A stretch of DNA of 64,000 bases from an uncultured Clostridia bacterium (GTDB lineage: Bacteria > Bacillota > Clostridia > Lachnospirales > Anaerotignaceae): contig CALWRF010000030.1 of assembly GCA_944383885.1 (NCBI GenBank), positions 1 through 64,000 on the forward strand. Direction: 5' to 3'. The position numbers were made by a program, and so were the translations under genes. Under the pieces are notes generated by a model that was given only the letters and a program-made list of their open reading frames with translations, was not told where the DNA came from and searched no databases. Of this stretch, positions 54,716-63,420 are shown piece by piece. The stretch's first letter is position 1. The number at the start of each line of letters is the position of its first letter.

Positions 54716-56074
54716 GTGAATCTTGTGCTTAATACAACCCAAAAGCTGCTTATAAGCCAGAAAATGCTTCAATCCACAACGATACTTCAGATGAGCACGG
54801 CTGAACTTATGGATTATGTAAACACACTGACTGAGGAAAACCCTGTACTTGAGGTTAAAAATAAATATGACTATGACCAGTTGCCCGCAGATGTTTTAAG
54901 AAGAAAAATTGAGTACCTTGATTCTTCCGACGAGCAAAACAGGCTGTACTACCGTCAGGAAAAAGACGATGAAGATGAAAACGACATGTGGAAGTTCCGT
55001 CAGGGCACCGAAGAGAGTCTTGCGGAATTTATTATAAGCCAGATAAATGTGCTTAAAATATCTAAAAAGGAAATGGCGGTATGCGGCTTTATAGCAGGCT
55101 GTCTTGATGAGTCGGGATATTTAAGGCAGACTGACGGGCAGATAGCAAAAAGCCTTAATATAACTGAATATGAGGCACAAAAAGCGGTTGGAATTGTGCA
55201 GAGCCTTGAGCCTGCCGGAGTATGCGCCAGAAATTTATCGGAATGTTTAGCGCTTCAGATTCAAAGACTGGGTATAGAAAATGATGTTTTAAACGCAATT
55301 GTAGAAAATTATCTTGAACTGGTAGGCAAAAACCAGCTCCAGCTTATAGCAAAAAAAATAAAAGCCGCTCTTGAGGAGGTAAGCGCCGCGGTAGGAATAA
55401 TTAAAAACCTTAATCCAAAGCCGGGCAGCGGCTTCATATCCAGCGGCAGTGTGGAATATATAGTGCCGGATGCGGTAGTTACGGGCGGCAACGGTGAATA
55501 CGCCGTAACGCTTAACGACTCTTTTTCGGCTGCGGTTAATATAAGCGGTTTTTATAAAGACATACTTAAAGGCGAAGGGGAAGGCGAGGCAAAGGAGTTT
55601 GTTCATTCTAAAATACGACAGGCGCAATGGGTTGTCAAATGCATCTCAAAAAGAAGGGAAACCCTTTATAACATTATAAGCGCTATTGTGCGTGAACAGA
55701 CGGAGTTTTTTGATAAAGGCGAAGGGTATATAAAACCTCTTGCCTTAAATGACATAGCAGTTGAAGCCGGTATACATGAATCAACTGTAAGCCGTACAGC
55801 AAGGGGAAAATACATACAGTGCAGGCATGGGGTTTATCCGCTTAACTACTTTTTCAGGCAGGCGGCAGCTGAGGCTTTCGGTCAGGGTGTTACACAGGAA
55901 AAAATACAGGCGATGATAAAAAACCTTATAGACAAAGAAGACAAATCAGCGCCTTTAAGCGACAGAAAAATAGCAGAGGAGCTTCTTGCCATGGGCGTTG
56001 GCATATCCAGAAGAACAGTTGCAAAATACAGGGGAATAATGGGCATAAACGGCATAAGCGGCAGAAAATGCTGA
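54716..56074 (+). CDS. rpoN: RNA polymerase sigma-54 factor
   Basis: Sigma-54 directs RNA polymerase to -24/-12 promoters that need an AAA+ activator. GTG 54716 with GGGAGGTG upstream gives the family N-terminus MNLVLNTTQKLLISQKMLQS (region I, glutamine-rich) and 452 residues; an upstream frame from 54644 lies over the promoter. An acidic linker (KDDEDENDMW) is region II. The core-binding region and the HTH (LNDIAVEAGIHESTVSRTARGKYIQ) follow, and the RpoN-box near the end reads SRRTVAKYRG instead of the canonical ARRTVAKYRE. No sigma-54 activator gene is in the window. Confidence 0.95.
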   Translation: MNLVLNTTQKLLISQKMLQSTTILQMSTAELMDYVNTLTEENPVLEVKNKYDYDQLPADVLRRKIEYLDSSDEQNRLYYRQEKDDEDENDMWKFRQGTEESLAEFIISQINVLKISKKEMAVCGFIAGCLDESGYLRQTDGQIAKSLNITEYEAQKAVGIVQSLEPAGVCARNLSECLALQIQRLGIENDVLNAIVENYLELVGKNQLQLIAKKIKAALEEVSAAVGIIKNLNPKPGSGFISSGSVEYIVPDAVVTGGNGEYAVTLNDSFSAAVNISGFYKDILKGEGEGEAKEFVHSKIRQAQWVVKCISKRRETLYNIISAIVREQTEFFDKGEGYIKPLALNDIAVEAGIHESTVSRTARGKYIQCRHGVYPLNYFFRQAAAEAFGQGVTQEKIQAMIKNLIDKEDKSAPLSDRKIAEELLAMGVGISRRTVAKYRGIMGINGISGRKC

Positions 56075-56170
56075 GTATAAAGCTTTAAGCAGTTATTTTT
56101 AATGTTTTTATTAGCATATCGGAAAGCAGGATTTTGCTGGAAAAAAATTAAAAAAGTAAAAAAAGTTAAA

Positions 56171-56218
56171 AAACAGGTTTGGCAGTGTTAAAATTTATGC
56201 CTTGCCTGTTTTTTTGCG
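56171..56218 (+). terminator. Intrinsic terminator after rpoN
   Basis: ACAGG..GGCA pairs with TGCC..CCTGT (two internal mismatches) around an A/T-rich loop, ending in seven Ts. The stretch just before it, 56142-56170, is A-rich with repeated AAAAAAGTTA-like words. Confidence 0.75.
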
Positions 56219-56304
56219 CTTGTTTTTAATTGATTAATCCCAGGTATCAGGAAGGGGCATGCGGCATAAGTTTAAAGGAAGGAATTAAAAAGGCGTGGTT
56301 TAAT

Positions 56305-56574
56305 TTGGTTAGGAATATTAGAAAAACTTTTGCCGATGCATTTGAGCTTCCGGCTGAAGCCGTAAGCGCTATGCCTGTTGTTACTTTAACGGGGCAGGTA
56401 GAGATGATAATTGAAAATTACGGCGGCGTTGTTGAGTATTCATCTGAAAAAATAACGCTCGCAACAGCCTGCGGCGTATTGAATATTGAGGGCAGGGAAC
56501 TTGATATAAAATATATGAATTCCCAATGCGTAACGGTTACGGGCGTTATATGCTCTTTTATGTTTGTTGAATAA
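56305..56574 (+). CDS. yqfC: Sporulation protein YqfC
   Basis: A small protein required for sporulation in Bacillus, encoded before yqfD. The 90-residue form has LPAEAVSAMPVVTLTGQVEM, IENYGGVVEYSSEKITLAT and GVLNIEGRELDIKYMN, matching the YqfC family in length and order. The start is uncertain: the frame is open from TTG 56230, but TTG 56305 (with GGCGTGG just upstream) gives the usual length. The gene lies 29 bases before yqfD, so both are co-transcribed, in Bacillus by sigma-E; no such promoter was confirmed here. Confidence 0.85.
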   Translation: MVRNIRKTFADAFELPAEAVSAMPVVTLTGQVEMIIENYGGVVEYSSEKITLATACGVLNIEGRELDIKYMNSQCVTVTGVICSFMFVE

Positions 56575-56603
56575 AACGCCTTTAATAAGGAGGCTTTTGA
56601 AAT

Positions 56604-57821
56604 ATGTTCTCACCTGTATGGAATTATTTGAAAGGATATGTTATTATAAAGGCATCGGGCTTATCAGCCGGCAAATTTATAAATATGACGTCATATTACG
56701 GCATAAATCTATGGGATATAAAAAATGATGGCAAGGCGTATTATATAAAAGCCGACATAAAAGACGCCGATGAGCTGAAGGAAATTTCAAGAAAAAGCGG
56801 CTGCCGCACCGAAGTAATAAAGTATAAGGGTCTGCCTGTTTTAATAAGGAAGATAAAAAAAAGGAAGGCTTACGCTTTAGGCGCGTTTATATTTGCGGCG
56901 CTGCTTTATTTTTTATCCGGTTTTGTGTGGACTGTTAAAGTTGAAGGCAATTACAGAGTGCCGGCGGAAGATATAAAACAATTCTGCCGGCAAAACGGCA
57001 TTTACCCCGGAGCATTAAAAAAGAATATAGAACAGGCAGATGCTGCGGAATTGATAATTGCAAATTTTAAGGATATAAGCTGGGCTTCTGTAAGCGTTAG
57101 GGGAACTGAGGCTGTAATCTCCGTAGCGGAAACAATACCGGAGGTCAAAATTATTGATAACTCATACGCATGTGATATAATATCCGATATGGATGGTATA
57201 ATAGAAAATATAACTGTTATAAGCGGGACACCCCTTGTAAGGGCAGGTGATGTTGTAAAAAAAGGCGATGTGCTTGTTTCAGGCAGGCTTGAGATAAAAG
57301 ACGGCGAAGAGGTAAAGGGAGAAAAATATGTTAAAGCTGAAGCCTACATACGCGCCCAAACAGTACATAAGCTTATTTTAAAGGTTAATTTAAACCAAAA
57401 AATCAAACAATATACCGGCAGAAGCACAAAAAAAGCAGAAATATGGCTTTTGGGCAAAAAAATTGAGATTGGCTTTGATACCGGATATAATAATTATGAT
57501 AAAGAGCTTTTCAGCGACTTTAGTTTAAAAATAGGTGATTATAAAGCGCCTTTTTCAATAAAGGTATACAGTATTAATGAGTATGAAACTGTAACTAAGC
57601 GCATTACCGAAAATCAGGCTGAAAAAAAAGCGAGGGATTACCTTGAGGCTGAGGAAGAAGAACTTTTCGGCATTGAGTCTTATGTAACAGATGAAAAAAT
57701 AAGCGGCAGTGTTCAAAAAGACAGCTATGTCTATACTGCATTTATTACAGTATCCCAGAAAATAGGTGTTGAAGACCGAGCCGGGTATAATAACGGTACT
57801 TTACGAGGTGAAAATAATTAG
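56604..57821 (+). CDS. yqfD: Sporulation protein YqfD
   Basis: A 405-residue membrane protein of the YqfD family, needed for sporulation in Bacillus. One membrane helix lies at about residues 88-110 (AYALGAFIFAALLYFLSGFVW), after a cytoplasmic YqfD N-terminal domain. The external part begins TVKVEGNYRVPAEDIKQFCR and has ISWASVSVRGTEAVISVAE and GDVVKKGDVLVSG. SD AAGGAGG. The stop overlaps the phoH start by one base. The gene supports an endospore-forming host. Confidence 0.93.
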   Translation: MFSPVWNYLKGYVIIKASGLSAGKFINMTSYYGINLWDIKNDGKAYYIKADIKDADELKEISRKSGCRTEVIKYKGLPVLIRKIKKRKAYALGAFIFAALLYFLSGFVWTVKVEGNYRVPAEDIKQFCRQNGIYPGALKKNIEQADAAELIIANFKDISWASVSVRGTEAVISVAETIPEVKIIDNSYACDIISDMDGIIENITVISGTPLVRAGDVVKKGDVLVSGRLEIKDGEEVKGEKYVKAEAYIRAQTVHKLILKVNLNQKIKQYTGRSTKKAEIWLLGKKIEIGFDTGYNNYDKELFSDFSLKIGDYKAPFSIKVYSINEYETVTKRITENQAEKKARDYLEAEEEELFGIESYVTDEKISGSVQKDSYVYTAFITVSQKIGVEDRAGYNNGTLRGENN

Positions 57822-58837
57822 TGGAAAACGAAGCAGTATTTTCTGTTGAAAACAGTGAAATTTCAGCTGTTTTCGGACAGTTTGACAAAAATGTCAAAAA
57901 AATAGAAAAAGAGTTTGATGTAAAAATTGTAAACAGAGGCGACTATATAAAAATTAACGGTCAAGACGTAACAGGAGCAGCCAAAACAATAGAGTGCCTT
58001 ATAAATTCAGTAAAAAACAATATAGAAATTACAGAACAGTCTTTAAACTACACAATAGATTCAATTAAAGAGCATAAGGAAGAAAACGCCGAAGGCATAG
58101 AAGGCATAGGAAGCGATATAATATGCCTTACGGTAAACGGTCGTCCCGTGCGTGCCAAAACAATGGGGCAGAAGAAATATGCCGACTCAATAAGAAAGAA
58201 CACTGTTGTTTTCGGTATAGGTCCGGCAGGAACGGGAAAAACATATCTTGCCATGGCTCTTGCCATAAACGCCTTTAAAAACAACGAAGTAAACCGTATT
58301 ATACTTACAAGACCGGCTATAGAGGCAGGGGAAAAACTCGGTTTTCTTCCAGGTGACCTGCAGCAGAAGGTAGACCCGTATTTAAGACCGCTTTACGACG
58401 CCCTTTACGAAATTATGGGCGCTGATAACTTTATTAAAAACATGGAAAAAGGTCTTATAGAAGTAGCGCCTTTGGCTTATATGAGAGGTCGTACGCTGGA
58501 TAATGCCTTTATTGTACTTGATGAAGCCCAGAACACTACCCCGGAACAGATGAAAATGTTCCTTACAAGAATAGGTTACGGCTCAAAAGCCGTTATTACA
58601 GGAGATATAACGCAGATAGACCTTTCTGAAGGCAAAAAAAGCGGTTTAAGCGAAGCGGCGGAAATATTAAAAGGCATAGAAGGCATAGACATTATTACCC
58701 TTACTAACAAAGACGTTGTAAGGCATCCGTTAGTTCAAAAAATAATACTTGCCTATGAAAAGCATGATTTGGCTGTTAATAAAAAACGTGAAGAAAAAGC
58801 GTCACGCCAGCATGGCTTTATGGGAAAGCGAAAGTGA
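57821..58837 (+). CDS. phoH: PhoH family protein (RNase/ATPase-like)
   Basis: A cytoplasmic P-loop ATPase of the PhoH family, of uncertain role (RNA metabolism is suspected). The 338-residue protein has a KH-like N-terminal part, then Walker A GPAGTGKTYLAMALA (about 134-148), ILTRPAIEAGEKLGFLPGDL, Walker B FIVLDEAQNTTPEQMK and TGDITQIDL. GTG start with GAGGTG upstream, overlapping yqfD. Its order before pgpH and ybeY is the classic Firmicutes arrangement. Confidence 0.95.
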   Translation: MENEAVFSVENSEISAVFGQFDKNVKKIEKEFDVKIVNRGDYIKINGQDVTGAAKTIECLINSVKNNIEITEQSLNYTIDSIKEHKEENAEGIEGIGSDIICLTVNGRPVRAKTMGQKKYADSIRKNTVVFGIGPAGTGKTYLAMALAINAFKNNEVNRIILTRPAIEAGEKLGFLPGDLQQKVDPYLRPLYDALYEIMGADNFIKNMEKGLIEVAPLAYMRGRTLDNAFIVLDEAQNTTPEQMKMFLTRIGYGSKAVITGDITQIDLSEGKKSGLSEAAEILKGIEGIDIITLTNKDVVRHPLVQKIILAYEKHDLAVNKKREEKASRQHGFMGKRK

Positions 58838-58843
58838 TAAAAT

Positions 58844-61060
58844 ATGAAAAAAATATTCAAGCCTTTAGTTAATTTTACAGGTAAAAAGTTTAATACGGCG
58901 CTGTTTTTAATAGCGTTTGTATTTACTGTATTGGTTATTTTTTCCGGTGCTTTTGCGCCTAAATCAGAAAAAATAAATATAGGCGATATTTCGCCTAAAA
59001 GATATGTGGCTACACGGAGTGTAGAAAACACTGTTGAAACACAAAAGCTTATTAAAGAGGCTAAAGACAGTGTAGGCAATCTTTATAAGCACGACCCTAA
59101 TGTAGCGGTAAATGCCGAAAAGCAGATAGACGAAATGTTTGCCGCAATAGATGAGGGCATAGCCCAGATGAAGGAAAATGCCCAGAAAGAGGCAGCTTGG
59201 AAAAACGCCATAAGCAAAGTAGGCGCGGAAGATGGGAATTACGAAAGCGCGCAGCCGGAGTATGACTATGACTTAAATATAACTCTTGGCATACCGGTGC
59301 ATTTTACATCAAGCCAGTATCAGGCGTACGACAGTCTTTCTGACAGTGATAAGGAGCTGTTTATTGGGGATATAAAGTACGGCGTTAATTATGCTTTTGA
59401 ACAGGGAATAACCGATGATACACGTCAGGGCACAATTGAAAAGGTTGAAAACATAGTAAACGAAACCCAATGGAGCGATACTTTAAAAGCTATGGCTTAT
59501 ACAATATCAGACGCCGTTATTGTGCCTAACCTTGTCCTTGACGAAGACGCCATTGAGGCAGCCAAGGAACAGAAGGCTTCCGAAGTTGAGCCTGTTATGG
59601 TGCTTAAAGACCAGAAAATAGTTGACAGCGGAGAGGTTATAACAGCTGAGGCATACGCCATACTTACTTCCTTAAACCTTATAAACACTGGTTCAAGCGG
59701 AAATATTATACACATGGCAGGCAGCATTATTATTGCGGCGCTTTGTTTTGCGGCAGCTGGTATTTATCTTTATACACTGCAAAAAAGAGCTATGGGTCAG
59801 AATAATTCGGCTGTGCTTTTGTTTTTTATATATATCCTTTCTATGGTTATACTTTTTGTAACTGAAAAGTTTGAAAATTACGCTTTAGTGCCGCTGAGTG
59901 TTTTTGCCATGCTTACATCAATACTTATTAAGCCTAAAATAGCCATAGCACTTAATGCTTTTATATGCATTATAGGCACGTTTGTATTTAACGGCGACGT
60001 ATACTGCCTTATATACTTTTTGATAACAGGCAGTTTTGCGGCAGTTTTGGTGCAGTACACACAAAAACGCACAATGGTTCTGCTGGTATCTATTGCTATA
60101 GGCGCTATAAATATGGCTGCATATTTCGGAATAGAAATTTTTTCGTCTGGGTATTCGCCTAAGGTGCTCACTGAAAGCATTTATGCCTGCGCCACGGGAA
60201 TAGTTTCGCTTGTTATGGTCATAGGAAGCCTTCCGCTTTGGGAAGGCGTTTTCGGAATGAATACAAAGTTTACACTGGCGGAGCTGTCTAACCCGAACAA
60301 CGAGCTTATGAGGAGGCTTATAATAGAAACACCGGGGACATACCATCACAGTCTTATTGTGGCTAATTTAGCTGAAACGGCAGCGTATGAGATTTACGCC
60401 AACGAAACATTGGCTAAAGTCGGAGCGCTTTTCCACGATATAGGAAAGCTTAAAAACCCGCAGTATTTCAGTGAAAACCAGTTTGCCGTTAATATACATG
60501 ACAAGCTTGACCCGTATATAAGCGCTGAAATAATTATAAACCATGTAAAAGACGGCGTGGAACTGGCGGAACACGCCGGGCTGCCTAAAGTTGTTAAGGA
60601 TATAATCCAGCAGCACCACGGCACAACACTTGTTAAATATTTTTATGTAAAATGTGTTAAAGAAAAAGAAAGTGCCGGGGAGATAGTCCATGAGAGGGAT
60701 TTCAGGTACCCGGGACCCATACCGCAAAGCAAGGAAGCCGCTGTTGTTATGCTTGCAGACACTGTTGAGGCGGCTGTAAGAAGCTTCATTTCTTCAGGCA
60801 ACGACCCATCGGGAATAGAAGAGCTTGTCAATAAGCTTTTTAAGGACAAGCTGGACGACGGGCAGCTTAACGACTGCCGTTTGGACCTTAAAGAGATAGA
60901 GATAATTAAAAAATCATTTATGAAAATGTTCAACGGCATGTATCATCACCGGGTAGCCTACCCTAAAGATGAGGAAATTAAAGCCGCGAGGGAAAAAGAG
61001 GCTGTCCTTGAAAGGGAAGAAGAATTAAAGGGGGAAAAGTCCGATGACAGTGCTCATTGA
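58844..61060 (+). CDS. pgpH: c-di-AMP phosphodiesterase PgpH (7TM-HD protein)
   Basis: A membrane enzyme that degrades the second messenger c-di-AMP to pApA. The 738-residue protein has an N-terminal membrane helix, a large extracellular 7TMR-HDED domain (about 45-280), seven membrane helices (about 285-475) and a cytoplasmic HD domain with TYHHSLIVANLAE, FHDIGK (about residue 530) and HHGTT. Context: YitT and RCK_C antiporter genes elsewhere in the window belong to families tied to c-di-AMP or ion balance. Its end overlaps ybeY by 17 bases. Confidence 0.94.
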   Translation: MKKIFKPLVNFTGKKFNTALFLIAFVFTVLVIFSGAFAPKSEKINIGDISPKRYVATRSVENTVETQKLIKEAKDSVGNLYKHDPNVAVNAEKQIDEMFAAIDEGIAQMKENAQKEAAWKNAISKVGAEDGNYESAQPEYDYDLNITLGIPVHFTSSQYQAYDSLSDSDKELFIGDIKYGVNYAFEQGITDDTRQGTIEKVENIVNETQWSDTLKAMAYTISDAVIVPNLVLDEDAIEAAKEQKASEVEPVMVLKDQKIVDSGEVITAEAYAILTSLNLINTGSSGNIIHMAGSIIIAALCFAAAGIYLYTLQKRAMGQNNSAVLLFFIYILSMVILFVTEKFENYALVPLSVFAMLTSILIKPKIAIALNAFICIIGTFVFNGDVYCLIYFLITGSFAAVLVQYTQKRTMVLLVSIAIGAINMAAYFGIEIFSSGYSPKVLTESIYACATGIVSLVMVIGSLPLWEGVFGMNTKFTLAELSNPNNELMRRLIIETPGTYHHSLIVANLAETAAYEIYANETLAKVGALFHDIGKLKNPQYFSENQFAVNIHDKLDPYISAEIIINHVKDGVELAEHAGLPKVVKDIIQQHHGTTLVKYFYVKCVKEKESAGEIVHERDFRYPGPIPQSKEAAVVMLADTVEAAVRSFISSGNDPSGIEELVNKLFKDKLDDGQLNDCRLDLKEIEIIKKSFMKMFNGMYHHRVAYPKDEEIKAAREKEAVLEREEELKGEKSDDSAH

Positions 61061-61514
61061 CAACAGAACGGATTTTAAAATTACGCCTGAAACGGAAAAA
61101 CTTTTTAACGATGTTATAGCGGAAAGCTTAAGATACGAGGAGTTTGACCCTCAGTGTGAAATAAGCCTTTCTATTGTAAATAACGATGAAATACAAAAAA
61201 TAAATAAGCAGTACAGGAACATAGACGCGCCTACGGACGTTCTGAGCTTTCCTCTTCTTACATTTGAGGAAGGGGAATGTGCCGATGTAAACGAAAAAGA
61301 TGAAATTATGCTTGGTGATATTATAATTTCAATAGAAAAAGCTGTTTCACAAGCTGAGGAATACGGTCATGGCTTAAAAAGGGAACTTGCTTTTTTAACG
61401 GCGCACAGCATGCTTCATCTTATGGGGTACGACCATATTGAAGATGAAGAGAGAGAGGAAATGTTTAAAAAACAGGAAGATATATTAAATAACTTAGGCA
61501 TAACACGGGGATAA
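61044..61514 (+). CDS. ybeY: Endoribonuclease YbeY
   Basis: A single-strand endoribonuclease for 16S rRNA 3' maturation and ribosome quality control. The 156-residue protein has the zinc motif H-x3-H-x5-H in HSMLHLMGYDH, and NKQYRNIDAPTDVLSFP. The ATG lies inside the pgpH end, so the two are translationally coupled. The usual dgkA gene is missing between ybeY and cdd. Confidence 0.97.
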   Translation: MTVLIDNRTDFKITPETEKLFNDVIAESLRYEEFDPQCEISLSIVNNDEIQKINKQYRNIDAPTDVLSFPLLTFEEGECADVNEKDEIMLGDIIISIEKAVSQAEEYGHGLKRELAFLTAHSMLHLMGYDHIEDEEREEMFKKQEDILNNLGITRG

Positions 61515-61529
61515 AAGAAGGTGAAAGCT

Positions 61530-61910
61530 ATGGATAACGCCCAGCTTATTAAACTGGCGCAAAAAGCAGCGAAAAACGCTTATGCGCCTTATTCTGATTT
61601 TAAAGTTGGCGCGGTGCTTTTGTGCAGAAACGGCAGTGTGTATACAGGCTGCAATGTGGAAAACAGCTCTTACGGCGCTTCAAACTGTGCCGAAAGGACG
61701 GCGGTGTTTAAGGCTGTTTCTGAAGGCGAGCGTGATTTTGTAAAAATAGCCATAGTTTCAGAAAAGGGCGGTTTAACATTTCCATGCGGTATATGCCGGC
61801 AGGTTTTAAGCGAATTTATGCAAAACGGCAGCATTGTGCTGTATTCTGAAAAAGAGGGCATAAAAGAGTTTGAGTTAAAAGAACTTTTGCCGCATGGCTT
61901 TAAACTGTAA
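61530..61910 (+). CDS. cdd: Cytidine deaminase
   Basis: It deaminates cytidine and deoxycytidine for pyrimidine salvage. The 126-residue protein has the substrate segment YAPYSDFKVGAVLL, the zinc cysteine and catalytic glutamate in NCAERTAVFKA and PCGICRQVL. ATG 61530 with SD GAAGGTG; a GTG at 61521 is part of the SD. It is placed between ybeY and era as in many Firmicutes. Confidence 0.97.
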   Translation: MDNAQLIKLAQKAAKNAYAPYSDFKVGAVLLCRNGSVYTGCNVENSSYGASNCAERTAVFKAVSEGERDFVKIAIVSEKGGLTFPCGICRQVLSEFMQNGSIVLYSEKEGIKEFELKELLPHGFKL

Positions 61911-61935
61911 TTGTTTTGATTGACAGGTGATATTA

Positions 61936-62514
61936 TTGGATTTAAACTGGGAAGAACTTGAAGGCATGTGTATTAACTGCTGCAAATGTGCTTTAAGCCA
62001 AAACAGGCATAATGTGGTAATAGGCAAAGGCTCTAAAAAAGCGGATATTATGTTTATAGGCGAAGGTCCGGGAGAGCAGGAGGATTTGCAGGGGGTGCCT
62101 TTTGTGGGCGCTGCCGGGCAGCTTTTGGATAAAATGCTTATTGCCGCAGGTCTTGATGAAAATGATTATTATATTACAAATGTAGTAAAATGCAGACCGC
62201 CTCATAACAGAGACCCTTTAGAAGAAGAACAGGGAGCCTGCATAAACTATTTAAGGCGTCAGTTTCTGCTTGTTCGTCCTAAAATTATAGTATGTTTAGG
62301 CAGGATTGCAGCAAAAGCAGTTATTAACCGCGATTTTAAAATAACTAAAGACCGCGGTATATGGATTGAACGAAAAAATACATACATGATAGCAACATTC
62401 CATCCTTCGGCTGTTTTAAGGGATATGACGAAGAAAAAGCCGGCTTGGGAGGATATGAAAGAAATACGCAGAAAACTTTTGGAACTGAGGAAGGAGCAGC
62501 AGTTTGAAGGATAA
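61936..62514 (+). CDS. Type-4 uracil-DNA glycosylase (iron-sulfur)
   Basis: Family 4 UDGs remove uracil from DNA and carry a [4Fe-4S] cluster. TTG 61936, with AGGTGA five bases upstream, gives 192 residues; a GTG at 61927 is also in frame. The CINC pair is at Cys12/Cys15, with later cysteines in NVVKCRPP and QGACINYL. The active site is GEGPGEQEDLQG, and the uracil pocket motif is HPSA. The end overlaps era by 11 bases. Confidence 0.93.
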   Translation: MDLNWEELEGMCINCCKCALSQNRHNVVIGKGSKKADIMFIGEGPGEQEDLQGVPFVGAAGQLLDKMLIAAGLDENDYYITNVVKCRPPHNRDPLEEEQGACINYLRRQFLLVRPKIIVCLGRIAAKAVINRDFKITKDRGIWIERKNTYMIATFHPSAVLRDMTKKKPAWEDMKEIRRKLLELRKEQQFEG

Positions 62515-63409
62515 ATTTTACTCGGGTTTTGTTTCGCTTATAGGCAGACCTAATGTAGGCAAGTCAACGCTTATGAATTATTTAATAGGTGAGAAAATAG
62601 CTATTATTTCACCAAAGCCGCAGACAACCCGGAATAAAATACACGCCATACTTACAAAAGACGATTTTCAGGTAATATTTATTGATACGCCTGGAATACA
62701 CAAGCCTAAGTATAAATTAGACAACTATATGATTAAAGCGGCTGAAACAACATTTGGCGAGGTAGACGCGGTGCTTATGGTTACAGAGCCGTTGGGTCGT
62801 ATTCTGCCTGAGGACGAAAACATAATAGGACGGCTTAAAAAAATTAAGACGCCTGTTATACTAATTATAAATAAAATCGACTGTTTTGATGAAGAAAAGG
62901 TGCTTAAAACAACTGAAATTTTCAGCAAAGCATATAATTTTGCCGATATAGTGCAGGTTTCAGCTGTAAGCGGTAAAAACACCGACGAGCTTATGAAGGT
63001 AATTAAAAAATACCTGCCGGAAGGTCCTAAGTATTTCCCTGACGATATGGTTACGGACCAGCCGGAAAGGCAGATAGTTTCAGAGCTTATAAGGGAAAAG
63101 GCATTAAAGCTTTTAAGAGATGAGATACCCCACGGAATGGCTGTGGAAGTAAGCTCTATGAAAAAGCGCCCTGACAGAAACCTTGTTGATATTCAGGCTG
63201 TTATATACTGCGAAAAGGAATCCCACAAGGGAATTATAATAGGAAAAGGCGGGGATATGCTTAAAAAAATAGGCACTCTTTCAAGGCAGGACATAACGGC
63301 TCTTTTAGGCAGTGAAGTTAATTTGCAGCTTTGGGTTAAAGTTAAGAAAGACTGGCGTGATAGTGATTACCTGCTTAAAAATTTTGGCTATGACGCCAAA
63401 AATATATAA
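62504..63409 (+). CDS. era: GTPase Era
   Basis: Era binds 16S rRNA and assists 30S assembly. The 301-residue protein has G1 GRPNVGKST (residues 14-22), G3 DTPGIHKPK, G4 NKID and G5 SAVSGKN, then a C-terminal KH domain with ESHKGIIIGKGGDMLKKIG. TTG start with SD GGAAGGAG, overlapping the udg gene. The following recO gene is the usual neighbour. Confidence 0.98.
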   Translation: MKDKFYSGFVSLIGRPNVGKSTLMNYLIGEKIAIISPKPQTTRNKIHAILTKDDFQVIFIDTPGIHKPKYKLDNYMIKAAETTFGEVDAVLMVTEPLGRILPEDENIIGRLKKIKTPVILIINKIDCFDEEKVLKTTEIFSKAYNFADIVQVSAVSGKNTDELMKVIKKYLPEGPKYFPDDMVTDQPERQIVSELIREKALKLLRDEIPHGMAVEVSSMKKRPDRNLVDIQAVIYCEKESHKGIIIGKGGDMLKKIGTLSRQDITALLGSEVNLQLWVKVKKDWRDSDYLLKNFGYDAKNI

Positions 63410-63420
63410 GAGGCATGCTC